This document shows positions 45,620 through 56,031 of a stretch of 64,000 nt of DNA, one piece after another. The translations under genes were made by a program, and so were the position numbers. The stretch covers positions 24,242,001-24,306,000 of the forward strand of contig CM060734.1 of NCBI GenBank assembly GCA_030704615.1, written 5' to 3'. The first letter of the stretch is position 1. Each line of letters begins with the position of its first letter. The stretch is from Takakia lepidozioides. Taxonomy: Eukaryota > Streptophyta > Takakiopsida > Takakiales > Takakiaceae. The notes under the pieces are model-generated. The model had not been told where the DNA came from. It was given only the letters and a program-made list of their open reading frames with translations, and ran no database searches.

Positions 45620-46545
45620 CTAGAAATGGAAAAATGGCGCCGAATTTCGGTTTTCGGTGACTGCCACCCTAGGGACTTAGCCATCTTGGGAGCCCTGAAC
45701 TGGAAATTCGGCGCCATTTTTCCCGGTTTGGCCCGAAGATGGCTAAGTCCCAGAACCGCAATAGGGCCTAGAACTGGAAAAATGGCGCCGAATTTCCAGT
45801 TCAGGGCCAGCCACCCTAGGGACTTAGCCCGAAAATGGCTAAGTCCCTGAACGGCAATAGGGCCTAGAACTGGAAAATGGCGCCGAATTTCCAGTTCAGG
45901 GCCAGCCACCCTAGGACTTAGCCCGAAAATGGCTAAGTCCCTGAACGGCAATAGGGCCTAGAACTGGAAAATGGCGCCGAATTTCCAGTTCAGGGCCAGC
46001 CACCCTAGGACTTAGCCCGAAAATGGCTAAGTCCCTGAACGGCAATAGGGCCTAGAACTGGAAAATGGCGCCGAATTTCCAGTTTGGGGCCAGCCAGTCT
46101 AGGGACTTAGCCCGAAAATGGCTGTCCCTGAACGGCAATAAGGCCTAGAACTGGAAAATGGTGCCGAATTTCCACTTCAGGGCCAGCCACCCTAGGGACT
46201 TAGCCCGAAAATGGCTAAGTCCCTGAACGGCAATAGGGCCTGGAACTGGAAAATGGCGCCGAATTTCCAGTTCAGGGCCAGCCAGTCTAGGGACTTAGCC
46301 CAAAAATGGCTAAGTCCCTGAACGGCAATAGGGCCTAGAACTGGAAAATGGCGCCGAATTTCCAATTCCGGGCCAGCCAGTCTAGGGACTTAGCCCGAAA
46401 ATGGCCACGTCCCTGAACGGCAATAGGGCCTAGAACTGGAAAATGGCGCCGAATTTCCAGTTCAGGGCCAGCCAGTCTAGGGACTTAGCCAATTTCGGAG
46501 CCCTGACTGGAAATTCGGCGCCATTTTCCCTAACACCACATGAGG
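45620..46545. repeat. 95-bp tandem array with two palindromes per unit, in the penultimate intron of copy B
   Basis: About nine units; starts of AATGGCGCCGAATTT at 45781, 45876, 45970, 46064, 46252, 46347 and 46442, with a variant at 46157, give a 93-95-bp period. Each unit has CTGGAAAATGGCGCC-GAATTTCCAG and the hairpin GGACTTAGCC...GGCTAAGTCC. At both edges (about 45700-45725 and 46505-46530) the word lies inverted, so the whole array is bracketed by inverted units. Confidence 0.92.
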
Positions 46546-47858
46546 CCTCTAACATCCTGAAATGCAAGGACTTGAAAGAAAGGCAGCGCGTATGTACCTG
46601 TACAGAAGGCGCATTGCTGCTTTGTCCGCGTTCGGCTAGTTGGTGAACTCGTGGCTCCGGCGAGCATCTGCTATCTCCCGAAAGAATAGGTTGGTTTTGT
46701 AGAGCAGAAAGTACCTCGTCACATAGTCACGTAGGCTCTCTGCTGCAGGAGATATCTCCATCTTGAACTGATGTGCTTGTGTGTCCAGCTGCTCTTGCGC
46801 ATTCGTCGTCACCTGTGGAGATTCTCCATCAGATCGCTTTCCTGAAAAAATACAATGAATCCACCCCCTACTAGAGTAGAAGCCCCAAACGAAGCATGGG
46901 GAAGTACCTGAAACCACCATGTCATGCGGTTCATCCACATGTCGAATGTGGGGTCAGAGAGTTTGTCCGGTTTGGGGAAGCTCCACATGTCCCTGGTACT
47001 TTGGGAACCATTCCAGATTTGGAGCCACCGGGTCTGTCTAACCACCCAGCATATTCGTAAGCGCCAAACACCACAAAAAGGAGTTGTTGCCACCACAATT
47101 TGGTTAAGAATGTATCACCTTTTCTGTTGCATCCACACAGGATGTGGCTAGACGATGGAGCTTCTCCAATGTCATCGTGGGCTTTAGAGCGCGAGAGTAG
47201 TGCTTCCCCACCTCCACCAGAAAGTCGGCACCAAGGGCGGGATCAGCTATGGCCACGTACTTTACCATCCGCGACTTGTACTTTATGCGGGCCCTCACCT
47301 CCGCAGCTTTGACATACGATTTGAGTGTCGGGAGGGTTGGATTCTTCTCCTCTGACTCCATGTAGAACCTCTGCGCATGTGCCAAATCCTGCTGTATTTT
47401 CGTCTGTCAAGAATGCGCACATAAGATTAGAGATCCTGCTCAACACAATTTCTTCTATTGGGGGAGGAGATTAGAAATCACGGTGAAGACCTTTTCTTCT
47501 ATTGGGGGAGGAGAGACAGATTAGCTCAACAAAACTGTCAGGAGCTTTACCCGAAATATGTAGTCCACCATGGCGTCGACGCTCAGCCTATACCAGGTTC
47601 TGTCTGCCTTTGCCTCCGACTTGCGCAGGAGGTCGGCACTGAGGGAATTGGCAAACTCTTGCACCCCCTGCTTCCCGACATCCTTCACTCGGAAGAGCAT
47701 ATGGGACAAGTTGGTGGCAATGAAGGCATTATCAGTCACCCTGCAGTGCCACATTTCCATCAAACAATACTGAAATGGGAATTTTCATCATATATGAGGA
47801 TTTGCAATGAAATGACTTCCAAATTCAAAGTCCAAAAGCGAGAGGCGTTGTAGCTTAC

Positions 47859-48742
47859 GAGTTGATGTCCGCCATTGCAGCTTTGAGAAGACTGCGATCT
47901 TTGGGCCCCGCAACCTTCAGCTCAACACAATCCACGGCGAAATGCCAATCGAGGTCGTTGGGGTGGGCTTGGGCAATGTGCTCCATCCATGCCAAGAGGT
48001 GATGATTGCCGTCCCACACGTAGAACATCTTACCGGACAAGTGCTGGAAAAGAGGATCACTAGCAATCGATCTCTCGAACTCCTCATTTCGCGTTTGCCA
48101 ATGGGGACCCCATTTGTCCACCTCATCGGAAGTGTGGGCACGGGAAGCTCCGTGGTCGTTCTCAATGGAAACGTAAAACGCGGCAGACCCCATTCGATAT
48201 CCATCCCGGAAAGAGAATTTCAGCTTGTCGATATCGCCTGGGAGGGCAGGTCTCACCACCTGCAATGACACCAAGCGGCAAAGGGGAATTCGAAGCTTGG
48301 CCGGGTACACCATGCCCCCCAACACCCTGCCAATGTTGCTGTGGGTTGCCTCCAACATCTTGGCAGTGGCCAACTTCATATCCGCCTCAGACATGACATC
48401 TGCTGCAGAGGGGTTTTTCGGCAGCCCACCAGGACAGCCAAATCCAGCCTGTATGCTTCGGGTTTGGGGCCTGGGGATGTCCGGGAGGATGTCATCCTGG
48501 TCAGAAAGCTCCCTGTCGTCCTCCTCAACAGGGTCAGCCACCTGCGAAACCACCTCCAGCACTCTCCCCGTCTCTACTGCCCTCTCCCTGGCTTCACCTC
48601 GAACTTGCACAATCCGTGCTCTTTCTGGTGTTCTTTCCTCTCCTCCACTCTCCACCGTATGGGTAATTGCAGGGGCTGCTCTTGCCCGCGATGGTCTAAC
48701 CGGTGTGTTACTGCCTCTCTGTGGTGTCTTGGAGGGATCCAC
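47859..48742 (-). CDS. ParB-like domain exon of copy B
   Basis: Key blocks: RIPLCRLVSLQVVRPAL (strand-turn like the start of ParB-N), DGYRMGSAAFYVSIEND, and GKMFYVWDGNHHLLAWMEHIAQ, where DGNHR/H is the ParB/Srx signature (G-x-H-R in most families). It ends DINS before GTAAGC. Copy C has the same exon with DGNHRLLAWMDYI. ParB-N domains bind partner DNA segments and in several families hydrolyse CTP or cut DNA; which applies here is not visible. The upstream region (RARAAPAITHTVES...) is low complexity. Confidence 0.72.
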
Positions 48743-49469
48743 TGTCGCGCACCTCACTTCGGTAAACTCCCCTTCAAGTCATAGTTACTCGCTTTGATGC
48801 GCGCGCCTGACTCCCAACCTGGCCGCCGGGCCAACTTGGAGCTTCGGCTGCTCACCGGGACATAACGGTCCCCCTTCGCTCCCCCACCAAACCCTCCACC
48901 TATTTGGGCCTAGTGGAATTCCCTTTGGTAGATGGCAGTCCGGAACAGCTCCCCACTCTTTGGTCGCTTTCCAGCTCGCTCGCTCACTCACTAGTTCTTG
49001 GTCACCAACAGGCTTGCACCGTTCTTGGGGTTACTACTCCCTATATATACTTCTGTAGCTGTCCGCGGGGGTTTCATAACCAGCCATGCCATTTTATGGC
49101 GAACCACCACGAGAACCCTCGACTCCCGGTGATGAGTCGCGGTGAGTCTTGGCCCACTCATCGCGGCCCCTATGGACCGTGATGAGTCCCAAGACTCCCC
49201 ACGACTCCCACCACGAGGTCTCCGCCCCCATGGTGAGTCCTATGCCACCCCACTAAGTCCCGCTAAGCTACCACCACCCCTTGTGGAGCCACCCCCACCG
49301 CAACCCGGTGTGCGGGGCTCCACCTAGTGAGCGCCTCCGCCTCCTTGAGTGCCTTGGGCACTCAAGGGTGCTTCAGCCCCCCCATCCTATCGCTGCCGCT
49401 GCCCCCACCACAGGGGCAGCCCCTCACGTGTCCCGACCCCCCCTGTCCTCAAGGCAAAGGGCCGCGACA
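48743..49469 (-). repeat. Solo LTR of family G1 inserted in copy B
   Basis: 727 bp, inverted relative to 2120-2844 and similar throughout. It is flanked by the 5-bp duplication TCCAC (48738-48742 and 49470-49474). Removing it and one TCCAC joins GRTETV to DPSKTPQ in frame, so it is a later insertion in a coding exon that left only an LTR after recombination. Confidence 0.95.
49041..49050 (-). promoter_or_regulatory. TATA box in the G1 solo LTR
   Basis: CTATATATAC on the plus strand, the counterpart of 2539-2548, pointing toward the ParB-like exon of copy B. Confidence 0.55.
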
Positions 49470-50639
49470 TCCACCGTCTCTGTGCGTCCCTCGCTTACAT
49501 TGGCATCTGTCATTTGGGCACCCCTGGCCTCTTCAGTGGCCTTTTCTCTTTCCTCCTGGCTAGCATTCTGTCTCGTCTGTTCTTTTGCCCTCTCTTTTGC
49601 CCTCTCACGGGCTTTCTGTTTCTTACTAGGGCTAGCAGCAGGGGAGCCCTCCAGGAAGACCACCTTTGATTGAGGCGAACTGACACCCTCGCGCGCACTG
49701 CTCACTCCCCCCTCCGCAGCCCGTGACGGCTCTCTTCGCCGGGGATTGCATGTGCTTAGCTTTCTTCTTTTTCTTTGCGTGGGCGGGCCCTACTGCATGT
49801 GCATCAACAACCTCCATTGCCGGATCTGCTGTCCTCATGTCCTCACGCCCTTCACTTGCCATGCCGCCTGCACCAACCTCCCCAATGCCTATTCTGTCGT
49901 ACTCTCGTTGCAAGTCCTCCCGTCCACCAACAAAAGGTTTAAGTTTGCCCTCTCGCCCCAGGTTGGGCGATTCAAACATGCGATGAGTTGGAGCTGTTGA
50001 TGATACCACCAGCGTGCCGGGCTCGTCGTCACTCTGTCATTCCCAAAAATCGTGAGAACCAACATCGGTGCAAAAACCAGCATCGCAACGAGCAGCGCAA
50101 CCACCATAGCAACAATCGTGTAACAAAATGAAAACATAACAAGTTTAGGAAGTATGGAGAGCCATGCAACAACAATGAAAACAAATGCAACCATTGCCTG
50201 AGAATGACATGCACAAGCAGCCTTCTCCAGAGCTGCCGGATTTGCACACGCATTGCAAACAATCTAAGGTTCACTCAACTATCTAAGGTTCACTCATCCA
50301 GCGAAGCCAGGATGAAGATGCAAAAACAAAGCGAGGCAACAAAACGAAAGCGAAAGCGAAAGCAAAAAAGAAATCGAACAAAGCGAAAGCAGAAGTGGCT
50401 TGCCTGAGAGTACTCGGCTTCAGTTGGCGCGGGTTGTGAGCAAGACACTGGAATCTCTTGCTGGAGCTTTAGTTTGGCCATGCGAGAGATTGGCCGTCGT
50501 CCGTAGTACAGAGCTTTCAACTTCCGCCGCGGTCTGGATGTGAGGTCTCTCTCAGGAGAGCCATGCCCTTCAGGCGGCATAAGTCCCAGCCAAAATGGAA
50601 AAAGATCTCCGTTTTTGGGGTACATGCCTCGAATAGCAT

Positions 50640-51430
50640 GTTAAGCCAAGATTAGCATCAGATTTAGGGTACGTATCCAGGAAGCCATGTGTCGCCAGCC
50701 CGAATGAAAACGGACGACGGTGGACATTTATTGCCCAACTGCGCAGTTAAATGTCGGATGAAGCCCTCCATGTCGGATGAAAATCGACGGAAAGAGGCCC
50801 GGAATTTCCAACGTAGAGGTAATTCGGAGCGCTGCATGATGGAAATCAGGCGCCGGATTTCCATCCTGCAGGTAATTTGGAGCGCAGCAGGATGGAAATT
50901 CAGTGCCGAATTTGCATTCTGCAAGGTAGGGCGGCGCGCCAAATTTCCCTCATGCAGGTAATTCAGAAGCGGATGGATGGAAATCCGCCGCCGGATTTCC
51001 ATCCGCACAGGTAGGGCGGCGCGCCAAATTTCCCTGACGCAGGTAATTTAGAAGCGGATAGATGGAAATCCGGCGCCGGATTTCCATCCGCGCAGGTAGG
51101 GCGGCGCGCCAAATTTCCCTCACGCAGGTAATTCAGAAGCGGATGGATGGAAATCCGGCGCCGGATTTCCATCCGCGCAGGTAGGGCGGCGCGCGAAATT
51201 TCCCTCAAGTAGGTAATTCGGAGGCGGATGGATGGAAATCTGGCGCCGGATTTCCATCCGCAAGGTTGGGCGGAGAGCGGATGGATGGAGATCCGGCTCC
51301 GAATTTCCATCCTGCAGGTAATTCGAATCCCGGATGGATGGAAATCCGGCACCGAATTTCCATCCAGCAGGTAAGTCGGATCGCTGGCGTATGGATATTC
51401 GGCGCCGAATTTCCATTCGCCAGGTATTTC
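50640..51430. repeat. Palindrome array upstream of copy B (GGCGCC type)
   Basis: Repeated units of about 90 bp, each with a palindrome GGATGGAAATCCGGC-GCCGGATTTCCATCC (perfect 30 bp at 51145-51174), alternating with GTAGGGCGGCGCGCCAAATTTCCCT and CAGGTAATTC. About eight to ten units, most diverged at the left edge. Lies between the divergent copy B gene and its MULE partner. Confidence 0.9.
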
Positions 51431-51559
51431 GAAGCGCTGAATTACCTTCCTGCAAGTAATTCTGAGCGTGTCCGATTGATTTTTCGGAGAAAAACAAATC
51501 TAACTGTTTGTTTTGTGGCTGAAGTGCACTTGTAGACACGTTTTTCTTGGAATCCTTGA

Positions 51560-52640
51560 CTGCTAGAGGCAAATCGGAACAGCCTCGGACGGAAATTCGG
51601 CGCCATTTTTCCATTCTGGGAGGTTTCTGCGACTTCCTTTGAGGGGGCCCCGATGGAAATTCGGCGCCGAATTTCCATCCGGGGGATGGTCTCTGTCGGA
51701 GAGGTGCCGGCCTCTCCGCCGCTCTGTTGGATATTCGGTGCCGAATTTCCGTCCGGGGGTTGAAATATGACGGCCAGGTGCCGGCCTCTCCCCCCTCCCC
51801 GACTGCATTGGAACGGCCCCGGATGGAAATTCGGCGCCGTTTTTCCATCTCGGGAGGTTTTTATGTCGGCCAGTTTTCGGCCTGACCCCCCGACACGACT
51901 TCCTTTGGGGGGACCCGGATGGAAATTCGGCGCCGAATCTCCATCCAGGGGATGCTCTCTGTCGAACACGTGCCGGCCTCTATGCCCGAGGCGACTTCAT
52001 CCGGGCGTCCCCTGTTGGATATTCGGTGCCGAATTTCCGTCCGGGGGTTGAAATGTGACGGCCAGGTGCCGGCCTCTCCCCCCTCCTCGACTGCATCCGA
52101 ACCGCCCCGGATGGAAATTCGGCGCCGTTTTTCCATCTGGGGATGTTTTTATTGCGGCCAATTTTCGGCCTGACCCCCCGACACGACTTCCTTTGGGGGG
52201 GCCCGGATGGAAATTCGGCGCCGAATCTCCATCCAGGGGATATTCTCTGTCGCACACGCGTCGGCCTCTGCGCCCGAGGCAACTTCATCCGGGCTTCCCC
52301 TGTTGCATATTCGGTGCCGAATTTCCGTCCGGGGGTTGTAATGTGAGGGCCAGATGGCGGCCTTTCCCCCGAGCCGACTGCATCCGAAAGGCCTCGGATG
52401 GAAATTCGGCGCCGTTTTTCCATCCGCGGAGGTTTTTATGTCGGCCAGTTTTCGGCCTGACCCCCCGACAGGACTTCCTTTGGGGGGATCCGAATGGAAA
52501 TTCGGCGCTGAATTTCCATCCGGGGGATGTTCTCTGTCGGACAGGTGCCGGCATCTCTGCCCCAAACGACTTCATCCGTGCGGCCCCTGTTGGATATTGG
52601 GTGCCGAATTTCCATTCGGGGGTAGTAATGTGACGGCACG
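51560..52640. repeat. 288-bp tandem array of GGCGCC palindromes between divergent genes
   Basis: Higher-order repeat with period about 287-288 bp (the word GGATGGAAATTCGGCGCCGT starts at 51821, 52109 and 52396). Each unit has three palindrome variants: a GGCGCCGTTTTTCCAT form, a full ATGGAAATTCGGC-GCCGAATTTCCAT form (perfect 26 bp at 51653-51678), and a GATATTCGGTGCCGAATTTCCGTC form. About 3.7 units. Confidence 0.92.
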
Positions 52641-52919
52641 GTGCTGGTTTCTCCCCTTCAGCCGACATCATCCGGACGGCCCCCCACTTTCTGACTTCAT
52701 ACCGTTGGCAGTTATTGCGCAAAGACCAGGGGCCGCATTCCGGAGACAAGGTTCATTAACACTCTGACTGTGGATTTTTGAGATAGTTGGCTCCCTGGAT
52801 TTGGATCAGGCTTCGTCGCTCGGACAAATCGGCACCGCATTCCTTCCCATCGCTGCATCCCCCTTCTACCAGGGAGCTTCCCCGCACGCCATCCTAGCAG
52901 TCTTGTGTGCACATCTCCC

Positions 52920-55348
52920 ATGGCGGAAAACCCGAGCGCTACAGTGTACTGCCCTCCTCACGAGCATAGAGCTTCATTTCCGTGCAGAGGGGACATCTGT
53001 CGGGTGATGGAGAAAGATCTGTGCGTTCGATACCACCTGAAACCGGGGTCGGTTTTTTTGGAGGAGGAAAGGAAGGACTCAAACGGCCTTGTTGTCGAGA
53101 GTATTGTTGTGCTCCACGATGATTTTGGCGATGGCAGGGAATGGCGAGTTCCACCATCAGACAGCGTCATATACAGGGCTGTTGGGGACTTCATTTGCCC
53201 GCCAAATGCACCTTCTATCCTGGCGCCTTCCACGAAACAATCCGCGAATCAGAGAGTGGCTACCTCAAAGAGAGAAGTCCGCAACGAAGTAAATCCAGAG
53301 CCGAACCCATCCATGAAGACGAGCGAGAACCGGGTTGTTCACAACCTGTCCGACTCAGACGAGGTCATGGAAGTTCCGAGGTCGTCCTGGAGATCAGGCA
53401 AGTCCTCAATGGACGTCAGTGGAGGAGGGAGTCATATTCCCAGCACGAGCACCGCAGTTCTATCTATTCTTGAAATTCTGCGAGGGCTTCACCTGGAGGG
53501 ACACCGGTCGGAGCTGGCCGGGCTGGACTACAGCAAGTTCGCAATTAAATCGGTTACATGCCTTCTCGCCGACGTCGACGGTCATATCTTCTTTGAGTTC
53601 CCTCCTCGGGCGGACTACTCGAGGGCGTCCGGAATGTTGACAGATATGGATAGAAAACATGACGGTCATCCTTGGTGCGTTACCAAAACCACCAGCATGA
53701 AGATGCTCGATGGTGTGCGGGTGCGCTACGTTGTTTGTGCGGGCGCGTTGCGGTGTTTCTCCCCAACTTGCTTCCACTTTAAATCCAGAGGTCACAGGAA
53801 CGAGACCGATTGGACAGGCACAGCTCATCAACCATTTTGAGCTCAGGAGAAGGTTCCGAACTCTACATTTAAGTGTGCGCATTGCAAAGAACCACCACAC
53901 TGCATGTCTGTTTGTAATGCCAAGCAGTTCTATGTGTTGCACCGTTTCCCTGACCTCACCCGAGCTTGCATACACGTTGGTTCCCATTGTCACAAATTGG
54001 CGAGGGGGAACTCGCGGGAGGCAGAGCAGCTCGTTCAGGAGGAGGTTAAGTTAAGACCGGGTGCCAAACCCAAACAGATATAGCTCCAAGCCGCCCATAA
54101 GATGGCATTGGCCAGAATTATGTCGGAAGACGGCTCCGATAGAGTTCCTCTCGATGAGAAGGAAATGGAGGCATTGCTGGAGTCGGTGTCCCACGTATGT
54201 TCATCGAATGTCCGAAACCACATTGTCTCATGCAAACAGAAAATTGGGTGTGGCTCGGATATGCACTCCATTCTGGAGGTGAAGCGACGATGTGGATATG
54301 ACTACATTCATGGAAGTAGGTTTCCAGGACAAGGGACTGAGGCAGATCGTTGTTTCGTATTCAAAATGTCCACGTGTGGACCTGGCAGCGACGTCGAACT
54401 GGTCGACAGGATGACGAGTGGGGACTTGTCAAACAGTTGGGTCATGTTCGACCATATCAAGCGAATTACAAATCACCAGTGGGTGACAATGGGTGCACAT
54501 GTCTACAACACCCACTGCAGGATGCTAATGACAATTGCTATTTGTGAGATGAAAGGAGAGGACACACAATCGGAGATGCTTCTTTGGCAGGGAATAAACG
54601 AACAGATGGTCAAGGCGGGATTGCCCCCTCCCAATTTCCGTGGTTTCATGGCGGACAACGCACAAGCAAATTGGGCTGCCATCCGAAGGGTGTACGGGCA
54701 AGACCCCAATGTTCCCATGGAAGGCAAGGAGAGATCTTGTGGGTTCCATTTTCTGTAGAGCCTTTCGCAGTACACAACCAAGCTCGTGGCGCCAGATTTC
54801 AGAGAGGAGCACCGTTCCATGTACCTTGCGTGGAAGCGCGCTCCCACCTTGGATGATGCAGAGACACAGTTCGCATGTATACGGGCTTGGTGGACATCGT
54901 CAGGTGCTGTAAGGAAATCAGACGAGGGAGCAATGGTCAGTTGGCTAGCATGGTGGCATTATCATTTCCTCCAGTTTGGCGACTATATGCGGGAGGTGAG
55001 TTGCACGAATTCGCTTCCTGTTGAATATTATTCTTGGCCATATTTGTAACTTGCTTGTAACCTCAACATGTGCTTGTGCAGGAAATGTGTCTCGACTCCG
55101 ACACCGACATGCCCACGACAAACATGGCCGAATCAGTGCACTCTTCCTGGCGTGCCTCCTCTGCGGCGCATCTGGTGGACATCCTCACTGCCACAACGGA
55201 GGACATTGTGAGGTCAATTATGCAGCAATGCAGGTACAACGAGTTCTTGAAAGGGAAACAGTGGGGCTTGGGGCCGGACAGGCAGGAAATGCTGATGCGG
55301 ACTGCCTCTAGATTGAAGAATCCTCGGAAGTGGGCGGCGGCCTTGTGA
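52920..55348 (+). pseudogene. MULE-like transposase, copy F (partner of gene B)
   Basis: ATG 52920 opens MAENPSATVYC. The N-terminal part has SELAGLDYSKFAIKSV, MDRKHDGHPWCVTKT, and a zinc-binding region CAHCKEPPHC ... RACIHVGSHCHK. The DDE part has MFDHIKRITNHQWVTMGAHVY (first Asp), GFMADNAQANWAAIRRVYG (second Asp), RSCGFHF (the C-x2-H block) and TTNMAESVHSSW (Glu region). Breaks: frameshift at about 53835, TAG at about 54080, TAG at 54756-54758 where copy D has Gln. A GTGAGT...TGTGCAG intron (about 54996-55081) matches copy D. The C-terminal SWIM finger is missing: similarity stops at RKWAAAL. Divergent from gene B. Confidence 0.85.
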
Positions 55349-56031
55349 GAGGGCCTTCGGGACACGCCATTGCTTCAACGACGCTATCGCGTGAGCCTGG
55401 CGCGTGAGCGTGTGAGCGTACGCTCACACAATGATGACGTGGCGTGAGCCTACGCTCACGCTGCTGACATGGCACTGATGCTGACGTGGCGTGAGCCTGG
55501 TCCAGGTCATGCCACGTCACCACAAAGAAGGTGGGCCTATAACCGTGGAGTCCCCAACTGCTGATTTCACCACATGAAGGTGAAACGGATGAAGGGTTTT
55601 GGGCTTTCCTGGAGTTCAACCTTCTGTTAACAGGAGCTTCATTTCGTAGAACTGAAATGAACCTCGTGTCGACACAAGGGGGATTTGGAGAACTTCAACA
55701 AAACCTCGTGTTAACACGAGGTTGTTTTCCTGGAACAAAAATGAACTTCGTGTTGACACGATGTTGTTTTCTGAGAACTAAAATCATCTTTGTGTCAACA
55801 CAAGGAGGATTTGGAGAACTTCAAGTAAACCTCATGTTGAGACGAGGTTGATTTGATCATCTGTCTATCTGAAGGTAGTTTCTTGTGTTTGCTAATGAAA
55901 ATAGAATGACAAACCAATGCGACAAATGCATTGACCCACGCATAGCAAAGATGTTAGACGACATACATTGAGAGTCACTGGACTTGAACAGTCGTTCCGT
56001 TACAAGTTGTAGTCAAGGAAAACACAGATTT
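55349..56031. other. Convergent 3' region between two MULE transposase genes
   Basis: Holds two palindrome groups. TGTGAGCGTACGCTCACA is a perfect 18-bp palindrome (55411-55428) with more GTGAGC/GACGTGGC words to 55510, as at 21.43 kb. Five copies of AACCT-x-GTYAAC-x-AGGTT type lie at about 55655-55850; the best, AACCTCGTGTT-AACACGAGGTT (55702-55723), is perfect. Separate element ends probably meet here. No gene. Confidence 0.8.

Larger units (their letters stand above)
43184..50580 (-). pseudogene. ParB-domain / N4-N6 DNA-methyltransferase-like accessory gene, copy B (nearly complete)
   Basis: Multi-exon gene read from about 50580 to 43184. Exons: N-terminal basic piece (50580-50405); about 50034-47859, Ser/Glu-rich then ParB-like, split by a solo LTR; 47769-47551; about 47405-47119; about 47040-46909; about 46850-46588; about 45540-44407; about 44355-44054; 43969-about 43776; and about 43642-43184, acidic tail. 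The ParB-like part has IPLCRLVSLQVVRPAL, GYRMGSAAFYVSI and KMFYVWDGNHHLLAWMEHI. The end has a beta-class methyltransferase order: MILLDIPDG (motif IV place), LLDDGGCVVVLA, then RTRSPAFIQTLM and RILDLTCGTG-ASMWAG (motif I, across an intron). DIPD replaces the catalytic (D/N/S)PP(Y/F). TAG codons at 46638-46636 and about 45174, frameshifts near 49720 and at the C14 run (44700-44713), and another near 43380 make this copy defective. Confidence 0.78.

Noticed and set aside
45620-46545. CRISPR-like regular palindromic repeats
   Set aside because: The whole unit repeats, there are no unique spacers or cas genes, and the DNA is eukaryotic and intronic.
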